Positions 55,841-64,000 of a stretch of 64,000 nucleotides of DNA are shown one piece after another. Origin of the DNA: Dryococelus australis (lineage: Eukaryota; Arthropoda; Insecta; Phasmatodea; Phasmatidae). Location of the stretch: contig CM057009.1 in the NCBI GenBank assembly GCA_029891345.1, positions 299,127,466 to 299,191,465 of the forward strand, in the 5' to 3' direction. The first letter of the stretch is position 1; each line of letters opens with the position of its first letter. A model generated the notes under the pieces. It worked only from the letters and a program-made list of their open reading frames with translations. It was not told the origin of the DNA and ran no database searches. Made by a program: the position numbers and the translations under genes.

Positions 55841-57990
55841 AAAAACGCTGTATTGGAGGGCTGCTGTGGGAAAATGGTAGGGAGGGGAGGAAGCAAACCC
55901 CTCTCACTGATCCCCCATTCTTCCTTTCTGAAACCCTCCCCCCAAAGTGGCGCCCTCCCCATCCCTAGGAGGAGTTAGAGGGACAAGGGGGGTATGTTTT
56001 CCATTTTGTGAGATTGGGGTAAGTCTCGAAGGCACATTTTTCGACCGACTTCCTTCAAATTTGGAGTAGGGGTGCCTTTCTGTGCCCCGCCCTCCCGCCA
56101 TTGACATTTAGGCCCTTCGTAAGCCTAAGACCTAAGTCTTATGTCTTGTATCTTAAGACTTAAGTCGTAAGTTTCAAGTCTTATTTTTTAAGGTCTTATG
56201 TTTTAAGTTTTAAATCGTACTTTCGCTATAATTGCTACTGCATGATGGTATGTGCGAGCGAGTGCTGATAGGTGCAAGCAAGCATGTGCTGATGTTCCCA
56301 GCCGACATTGCACCATAAATATTAATTCGTACTTTTAACTGCTTCACCTTTGGTGGCTCAGCCCACAGTTTCCACGGGTCCGATCCCTGATGTCTGTATA
56401 AATCGGCGCCCTGAGTTCTGAATGAAGGAGTATCAGGGGCATGTGAAGGCCCAGCCTCTTAGCTCATGTGAAAATGTGGTGAACCTTGAAGGTTGACCAT
56501 CGCCACAGTCGCACCCTCCATATGTAATGGCCGGATAAGGACAGTAGGGCGATCAACACTATCAGTAGTGGGACATATTTTCATATCCTGCAATATAGCT
56601 GACACCTATTGGATACATGGAATGAGGCCTTCACCACAGCCATACCCGTTCATAAGGCTCATATGGAACCTTGGAGGGTGGCCATCGCAACAGACTAACC
56701 CTCCATATATCATGACTGGATAAGGCCTTTAGCGGGCCATCACTACAGACAAATCCAGGCGTAAGGTTCCTGTGAAACCCTGCAGGTTGACAATCGCCAC
56801 AGGCACACCCTACATAAGGCACATCCGTACACGGTTTAGCGGCCATCACCACAGGCACACCCATGTGTAAGATTCTTTCAGAATCTGGGCTTGGGAGCGG
56901 CAACATCACAGTATGTCCATCCATGCGATCATACATGATGCAGGCTGCATTAAAAATGTCCCATTGAGGCAGGGAGAGTCATGCTAGAAATGTAGCCCCA
57001 AACCACTGGGCTGTCTCTGTCTCGTCTTGCTCATGTACATCGACACCATAATATTATGGCACAGAAACTTTGGAATCGCAGTAATTATCGTTTACTTAAA
57101 ATTTTCCAAACAGACAAATATGGTTGTGTACCAATATTATAGTATACAATTATGGTACACGTGATCGCCGTCACATTCTATAACATGCACACCATAAGGG
57201 TGGAGTGGCAAACGACTCTACATTCCACCATACAATCAATCTCAATATTTTCGAAAATCCTTGGCAGGAAACATACACACCAAATCTCATTTCAATACGC
57301 CCGCTTATGAACCTTCCAGGCTGAAAGAAAGATGAAAAGCACACCCCTACAATTATATCTCCTTCCTGGAGTTTGGGGGGAGGGGGGTGGTGTTCGACAG
57401 AGGATAGGTCCAAGGATGTGCCATTTATTGGTCCTACCTCTCCACCCCTCGAGGAGGAGAGGATGCTGCGCGCCATCAAAATTATTTTGTTTGTGGTTAA
57501 TAAGATGACCAGAATTGGGGCCTGTCGAATCCGCTGGCTAAGCCACCACCAGTGAAGCAGGTTACTGTACTATTCAGTATTTATGGTACAATCGGCGCTC
57601 GCTCGCACATCCCATTCTGCAGCCCCAATTGGGATATTAACACTTAAAACTTACGATATAAGACTTAAGATGTAAGACTTAAGATCTGAAACTTAAAAAG
57701 TAAGACATAAAACGTAATAACTAAGATTTAAGACTTAGGACTTGTGTCTTATGACTTAAGACCTAAGATTCGAAAGGCCTAACTTCCCATTGGGGGATGG
57801 TGGGTTATAGAAAGAAAACCCTACCCCAAATTTAAAAAAAAATCGGCCGAAAAATGCACCTCCCATACTGAAAAAGAGATGAAAAATGCACACCTTACAG
57901 TCTTTGCGTCTCCTCCCAGGCATTGGTGGAGAGGGGTTTGGGTGGGGGTGGTATCGATAGCCATAGGTCGAAAGGTGTGCACAAACTTGG
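55840..57990. repeat. Inverted-repeat region with TAAGACTTAA arrays
   Basis: 55930-56230 and 57600-57900 resemble each other in inverse orientation: CAAATTTGGAGTAGGGGTGC, CCGCCATTGACATTTAGGCC and the following TAAGACCTAAGTCTTA blocks on one side, their inverses on the other. The arrays (56110-56220 and 57645-57775) are roughly 10-bp units of TAAGACTTAA/TAAGTCTTA, each nearly palindromic. Between the arms lie the repeat at 56450-56930 and unrecognised sequence (56940-57560). No coding was supported. Confidence 0.6.
56450..56930 (+). repeat. Imperfect tandem repeat with CATCGCCACAG-CACACCC words
   Basis: Five or more units combine GGTTGACCATCGCCACAG, CACCCTCCATAT-T and GGATAAGG-C---AGGG. Spacing varies (about 60-110 bp). 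This could be a minisatellite. The ORFs in it are not credible. Confidence 0.5.
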
Positions 57991-58229
57991 TTCCACCACT
58001 CAACCTCTAGAGGGGCACCAGGGGGGGGGGGTAGGGCATTGCACGTCCTCAAAAACATTTAGATTTTTATTAATAGTATGACCAAGGGGCAGGCCCACGG
58101 AATAAGCAGGTAATTGTACGAAATAGTACTTATTGTACAGTGTTTTTTTTGGGAACTCTGGCACCTGCTCGCTCGCAACCTATCGGCGCTCGCTCGCACA
58201 TCTGGGCCTGCAGTTGCAATGGGAATAAT

Positions 58230-58470
58230 GTTACAATTATGGCATAATTATAGTATGGTTGACAATTGTGAGAAGTATTTTGGACCGACATGAAAATACA
58301 ATAGCTTATTGGAAAGCTTGGGAGATGCATATGCTATTATGGCACGAATTTCGAAAATATGGTATGAAATACCAAAATCATGGTACCCTATACCATAATT
58401 ATGGTACACGAAAAATGGATTGGAATGACTTTGTACCATAATATGGTTCATATAATGGTAACCACTTATG
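58230..58470. repeat. TACCATAATTATGGTA palindrome cluster
   Basis: Repeated ACCATAATTATGGTAC-type words around 58380-58460 and a related GGCATAATTATAGTATGG at 58240. They are short and self-complementary. Confidence 0.45.
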
Positions 58471-58479
58471 GTAGGGGAA

Positions 58480-58960
58480 ATTACCCAAAAGGGCCTAACA
58501 TGTTTTAGGGGCGATAGAGGGTTTAAAAGAGAGGATAATATCAAATTCCAACAAAATACGATAAAAATTAGACATATAGTGCATTCAGAAGGCGAAAAAG
58601 TGTGGGAGGGGTACATTTTGAGGCGGGTTGGGGGGGATCGTGAAGGTTCGAAGGGCCTAACATCCCTTAGAGGAAGGTAAATCTCCCCCAAATCCCACGA
58701 AAATCGGTCGCAAAAAGCATCTTCCAGGAAGAATGTGAGAAACGTGGTGCACGGAAACCTCTATCCCCGGTAGGCGAAGTTACCCAAAGGGCCTACTAAC
58801 CTGTTGAAGGGGGGTGGGGATAAAAACATTAAAATGAAAGGAAAGTTACAAATTTAAACAAAATACGATAAAAATGAGCCATATAACACTTTCCGGAGTT
58901 GCAAAAGGGAGTAGGGTGAGACATATTGAGGGGTGGGGTAGGTCCGAAGGGGATGGACAT
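58480..58960 (+). repeat. Tandem duplication, ~285-bp unit
   Basis: Two successive units share TTACCCAAAGGGCCTA, an AAACAAAATACGATAAAAAT word, and GGGTGAGACATATTGAGG/GGGTACATTTTGAGG. The motif GGGCCTAAC also occurs at 57775 and 58650, linking this to the inverted region before it. Confidence 0.55.
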
Positions 58961-59085
58961 CGAAAGGTCCAAATGTGTGCAGAAATTTTGTTTCAGCTCT
59001 CCACACTATAAACATGATATATCCAAACCCAACTTTTATGGTAGACACGAACATTAAGTCTGGACCACAAAAACCCTTCCCCCCC

Positions 59086-59215
59086 AACCGGAAGTTTGCT
59101 GGTGGGCGGGGTCGGCAATCATCACTCACTCCCATCCCCCATGACTCATTAAACCTCCCCCCCCCCCAATGGGGCACAATCGATCCCCCCTAGGCCCATT
59201 ACACCCCCCCCCCCT
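59086..59215. other. C-run cluster
   Basis: Runs of 8-10 C at 59157-59167 and 59195-59211 within GC-rich repeat sequence. No gene. Confidence 0.6.
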
Positions 59216-59869
59216 TCCTAAACGTTTGGTCGTAAAGTGTTAGACTCGGCAAACTTTCGTTCTTGATTAGTAGTAGAGACTCTTGGGAACAATTACTAGC
59301 AAGCGTCCAGTGGCAACGACGAAGTGTAAGTAGTTCCAAGTTTTAACATTTAATCAAATGTATTAGGTAAACATGTGTGAAAACTGCAATCCCAAACCCT
59401 TTACTTTCCTTCATGTGAACAAGGAGCAGGAATTAGAATGTTCTAAATTAGGAACACGTAATTAGTGCTAATTCACAGCCATACGCGCGGACCTTCTTTC
59501 CCGTAAGGGTGAGCAATTCTCAGAACTTTCTGTGATAATACCCATGTTCCTTTAAATCCTCTCTTTCTTTCTCTCTCTCACTCCCGATCCCCTCTTTCAC
59601 TATTACAGCGTGCACCGTATGTTTTTGCATGCGTTTATTCGTGTACATAATAATTATTTCATTTTGACCGAGCATCCAAATATTTCAATAAAATTTTTCC
59701 AATGCAATATTGCTGTTTTCGTTTATATCGCGGCGCTTAACAAGATATGTTTCGAAAATAACGAGACAAGCCGTTTTTATATCAGTTATATATGCTTGAA
59801 CTGCTTACAATCTAGTGCTCATCAACCCAGGAGGGCGACGTCATTGCTAGCTGAAAAGTGGAGGGAAAC
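59216..59869. other. No recognised gene
   Basis: A 95-codon plus frame at 59610-59897 is open but unrecognised. Nothing else can be supported. Confidence 0.4.
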
Positions 59870-61570
59870 CACCCCCTTTCCCTCAGCTCACCTATAAATC
59901 ATGGTCTCACTTAATAGACAACTGACTCATGTTGTCGGACCAACCCTCACACAAGACTGTCCCATTGATCCATTGACCCCACGACACCATTGACCACACG
60001 ACCCATTGAGAGATGGAGCGATGGAGCGGTAATGTGGGGTCATGTAGGGTTAGTGGTGGTAGTGGTGGTGGTGATGATGATTACTAAAGAATAATGGAAA
60101 GATTTCTAAGGCTTGATCGAAGAATTGGAATTGGGATTGAGATTGAGATTGGGTTTGGTGTGCATGTGTGTGTGTGCATCCGTATGGGTTGTGAGATTGA
60201 TGGAAATATTGCGATTGCGATGATGGGAAGACTGACTCCAGTAGACTGAACACACGAATGGGACTCTTTGTATAAGTCATTCTCTCATGCCAGCATGCAT
60301 TTTCTGAACACAGGTGAAAACTCAATATCAGAATATTCACTAGCAACAACCAGTTAGCGATGATGCAAGTCAAGGCTCCGTGGTCGTCCGAGGTCAAAGG
60401 CAGAACTTCGTATTCGCAATTCATATTCGTGGTATGGGAGCACACTGAGAAAACCCAATTACTTGTTCACCCTGGAAGAAAACACACAGGTACTTACATA
60501 ACAATATGTTATTTAAAAATGATATGCTGGTAGGCATATGTAGTCTATATATCTAAGTATAGAAATTTAAATTAATTTTATATTCCCATATTTATATGTA
60601 CATACTTCGATATAATTATGTGTAATAATTTTAAATTCCTTTATTTATATGTACATACTAATATATAGTAAAATTAATTAACACATATTCTCATATTTAT
60701 ATGCACATACTTATATATACAAATTACAATTAATTATATATTCCTCTATTTATATGTACATACTCATATACATTAAAATTGATTTTATATTATCATATTT
60801 GTATTTACATACTTATATATACACATTTAAATTAATCTTATGTTCACATATTTATATACCTATACATATACATAATAATGTATAAGATAAATTAAAAGAA
60901 TTTTACTTTTATATACCTATGCATACTTAAATACCTATCCATATGAATTAAATTGAAAGAATTTTGTATTTATATACCTATGCATATATATATAATTGAA
61001 AATAATTTCATATTTACATATTTATTTACCTATACCTATCCATATAAATTAAATTGAAAATAATTTTATATTAACATATTTATATACATATATAGACACA
61101 CATAAATTAAATTGAAAATAATTTTATATTAACATATTTATATACGTATATAGACACATATAAATTAAATTGAAAATAATTTTATATTACATATTTCAAT
61201 ATGTTTATATACCTATACAGAAAAATTAAATTGAAAATAATTTTATATTGACATAATTATGTACCTATTATTATACATAACTATGTATAAATTAAATTGA
61301 AATAAATGCATATTTCCATACTTATATGTACAAACTATATATATATATAAATAAATTAAATAGAAAATAAATTCATATTAACATATTTATATACTGTACA
61401 TATCCCTATACATATATATATAACTTAGTGTTATTGATTTTAGAAACCACTTTATTCAAAATAATCTTATTGCAGCACCCTATAATCTCATTTTGTATAG
61501 TAGGACATTGGTATTGACTCCTCTCTCTTACACTTGTACCACAGCCACTCACCACACAGGAACTTATATG

Positions 61571-61612
<42 letters not shown>

Positions 61613-62490
61613 TTGAAAATAATTTATATTTATATACTTATATACATGTACCTGTATATTTAATTGAAAATAATTTTATAATTATATACTTATATATCTA
61701 TACCAATATATTAAATTGAAAATAATTTTATATTTAGATTCGTATATATACCTGTATATATTTATACAACTATACATAATTATGTATAGTCCTATAATAT
61801 ATATTTAATAGGACCTCCATGTTTTCTTCTGGGATGAACAAGTAATTGGGTTTTCTCAGAGTGAGCTCCCATACCGCGAAGATGAATTGCGAATACGAAG
61901 TGCTGTCTTTTACCTCGGACGACCACGGAGCCTCGACCTGCATCATCGCTAACTGGTTGTTGCTAGTGAATATTCTGCGAACGAGTTTTCACCTATGTTC
62001 AGAAAATGCACGCTGGCATATGAGAATGGCTTGTACAAAGAATCCTTTTCGTGCATTCAGTCCGCTGGATTCAGTTTTCCCATCAGTCACCATCGCAATC
62101 TTTCCATCAATCTCACAACCCATACAGATGCACACACGCACACACATTCACACCAATCCCAATCCCATCATCAATCTCAATCTCCCCAATCCCTATCCCA
62201 ATCGCAATCCTTCGATCAATCTTTAGTAATTTTTCCATCAATCTTTTGCAATCATCATCACCACCACCACCACTACCACCACTTCCACTACTAACCCTAC
62301 ATGACCCCTACATGACCGCTCCTTAACGCCATAGCTCCATCGCTCCATCGCCCCATCGCTCCATTGCTCCATCGCTACATGGATCATGGGGTCAATGATG
62401 TCGTGGGGTCAATGGATTAGCCTTGTGTGGGGGTCGGTCCGACAACAGGAGTCAGTTGTCTACTTTAAGTGTGGCCATTATTTATAGATG
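59870..62490. mobile_element. Foldback element, ~600-bp arms, AT minisatellite core
   Basis: Arms at about 59870-60490 and 61815-62490 are inverted copies, sharing CCTATAAATNATGG, AGACAACTGACTC-TGTTGTCGGACC, a TCGCTCCATCGCTCCAT-type repeat, a CACCACCAC run, AATC-CAATC-CAATC repeats and CTCCCATACC-CGAA. The core (60500-61800) is an AT-rich minisatellite. No transposase frame remains: the arm ORFs (60050-60445 and 61846-62226) are disrupted relative to each other and partly composed of simple repeats. A single-arm relative lies at 17161-17541. Target duplications could not be fixed. Confidence 0.72.
60500..61800. repeat. AT-rich minisatellite, ~60-bp units
   Basis: Repeated ATTAAATTGAAAATAATTTT followed by ATATTAACATATTTATATAC and a CTATACATATA-type segment, in many variants. 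A pure (TA) run occurs at about 61574-61608. Confidence 0.75.
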
Positions 62491-62855
62491 AGCTAGGAAC
62501 TTGTTTGGAAGAAACTATTGAAGATATAACTGCATGCAAATGTGACCAAGGGACTAGCATCTAAAGCCTGCCTACCTGCCTGTGTGTGATGTCTCAAAGC
62601 TCGAATGTGATTGGTTAGCTGCAATCATGTGGTACATTGGTGATTGGCTGGTCCCCTAATTTTCTTCAAGTATATATCTAGGCTATGTTTCTGTTGGCCA
62701 TACTGGTTTTATAGGCATAGGATTTGTCAAATCTTAAATCTGTGTTTTTATTAGATTTTAAATTTATTATTTTATTAAAAATAAATAAAAATTGTGTCGG
62801 AATAGTACATAGAGAAAACAAAAAGTTATCTCAACTACATTTTCAGACCTTCTCT
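62491..62855. other. No supported feature
   Basis: AT-rich flank of the foldback element. Confidence 0.45.
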
Positions 62856-62859
62856 TTCA

Positions 62860-63660
62860 TTTCTCTCTGTCGCCTCCATCATTACATACATTTATCTTAG
62901 TCCATCTTTCTTTCTCTCTCTCTCTCTCTCTCATTCCATCTCTTTCTTTCCTTTCAATTTCATTCTATTTTTTCGTTTCTCTCTCTTGCCTCCTCATTCA
63001 ATATCTTTCGCTTTCATTCCATGTCTTGTCTCTTTCTCATTCGTTTCTCTCTCTTCCTCTCTTTCGCTTCCCTCTTTCTCTATATCAGTCTATAGGTTTT
63101 CTCTGAATCCTCCCATTTTTCGTTGTTTCATTTCTCTCTTTCATTCCAGCATGTCTTTCACTCTAAATCTCTTTCATTTCATCTGTTTCACTCTTTCGCT
63201 TCTCTTTTTCTCTATATCAGTCCATAGTTATTCTCCGAGTCCTCCAATTTTTTGTTATTTCGTTTCTCTCTTTCATTCCATCTTGTCTTTCACTCTACAT
63301 CTCTTTCTCACTTTCTCACATTCAATCTCTCATTACATCTCTTTATTTCAATATCTCTCGTCTCTCATTCCATCTCTTTCTCTCTTTCGCTTCTCTCTTA
63401 CTCCACATCAGTCCATGGGCTTTCTCCGAGTCCTCCCATTATTGGTGATTCGTTTCTCTCTTTATTCTCTCATTCCATCTCTTTATCTCCAGCTCTACCT
63501 TCTCTCATTCCATAGCTTCCTCTCTTTTGCTTCTCTTTCTCTATATCAGTCCACAGGTTTTCTCCGATTCCTCTTATTTTCTGTTATTTCGTTTCTCTCT
63601 TTCATTCCATCTTGCCTTTCACTCAACATCTTTCTTTACATTTATCTCTCACCAATCATC
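62860..63660 (+). repeat. Polypyrimidine minisatellite, ~135-bp units
   Basis: TCTCTCTTTCATTCCATCTC and CTATATCAGTCCATAGG recur (the latter near 63080, 63212, 63404 and 63541), giving units of roughly 130-190 bp. The plus strand is almost purely C/T. A 243-codon frame (62986-63717) spans it and is a by-product: Ser/Phe/Leu-rich and periodic. Confidence 0.75.
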
Positions 63661-64000
63661 ACCACTTATAACAAAAAGGCACCACACTCGAGTTATGTGC
63701 GTAATAACTTGGAATAATTTTTATTTCTTATATAATTTTTTAGTATACATTTCTTAATATAAAATTTTTATTTCTTTTACATAATTTTTTTAAGTATTTC
63801 ATTTACATATCAATAATTTCTTTAAGTTTATATGCAAATCGGTAATTTTTATATATAAAATACCTTTAAATTTAATTTTTATTATTTTGATTAAACTTTT
63901 ATTTATATTATTTAGATTCAACTTATGTGATTTGTTAAGTATTTATTTTTTATTACATTATTTTAATTATATTTTTTATTATTTCAGTTTAACTTACATA
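63661..64000. other. AT-rich to window end, no feature
   Basis: No gene or repeat recognised. Confidence 0.5.

Noticed and set aside
60050..60445. ORF in the left foldback arm, and its partner at 61846-62226
   Set aside because: The aligned frame is broken in both arms and the C-terminal halves are simple repeats (His runs, Gln-Ser repeats).
62860..63660. CRISPR-like or regularly spaced array
   Set aside because: Units are contiguous, low-complexity and variable in length. The window is eukaryotic.
62986..63717. 243-codon ORF on the plus strand
   Set aside because: It is the translation of a C/T-only tandem repeat, periodic and Ser/Phe/Leu-rich, with no domain.

Overview
The window looks like an AT-rich, gene-poor stretch of a large arthropod nuclear genome, most likely an insect. 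The repeat content suggests this: Ty3/Gypsy Gag with a tRNA-Leu primer site, a Helitron Rep-helicase, a Penelope-type reverse transcriptase, TA-flanked MITEs, several tRNA-derived SINE families and a Polinton/Maverick-like element. The genus cannot be read from the sequence. Almost nothing here is an intact host gene. Most open frames are by-products of repeats or fossils of mobile elements.

Layout. (a) 1-1412, minus strand: an unrecognised Ser/Thr-rich coding region running off the left edge, with one frameshift and one stop. (b) 1801-11790: an old dispersed repeat split by a 7.09-kb insertion at 2587-9679. The insertion starts and ends with the inverted sequence AGTAGTAGGAT, has TIRs of roughly 870-880 bp, and is flanked by diverged 6-bp target duplications (ACTGTC/ACCCTC). 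A second copy of the same repeat lies inverted at 27990-30300 and carries the unoccupied ACTGTC site, so the insertion can be delimited to the base. Its interior holds decayed small genes on both strands, two of them Cys-rich. No hallmark Polinton gene is recognisable. (c) 13.5-17.6 kb: a MITE, a 123-bp satellite interrupted by a second MITE, a foldback-related ORF and a palindrome. (d) 17824-21664: a complete LTR-bounded, gag-only Gypsy-type element on the minus strand with 4-bp GTAT duplications. (e) 22-27 kb: an acidic-tail ORF and unrecognised sequence. (f) 27819-27987: a hairpin with perfect 57-bp arms next to the second dispersed-repeat copy, which itself carries two SINEs and abuts a probable solo LTR. 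(g) 31.8-34.6 kb: a long MITE, a TIR element and a Penelope fragment. (h) 34.7-52 kb: mostly featureless AT-rich DNA with SINE copies, another long MITE and a degenerate ~300-bp array. (i) 52.5-55.7 kb: a decayed Helitron Rep-helicase on the minus strand. (j) 55.8-63.7 kb: repeats, including inverted TAAGACTTAA arrays, a foldback element with ~600-bp arms around an AT minisatellite, and a polypyrimidine minisatellite.

There is no operon-like or pathway logic in the window. The history is one of nested insertions: the dispersed repeat was hit by the Polinton-like element in one copy and by SINEs in the other, and the satellite was hit by a MITE. The most unusual object is the 7.1-kb long-TIR element with its unidentified gene remnants.
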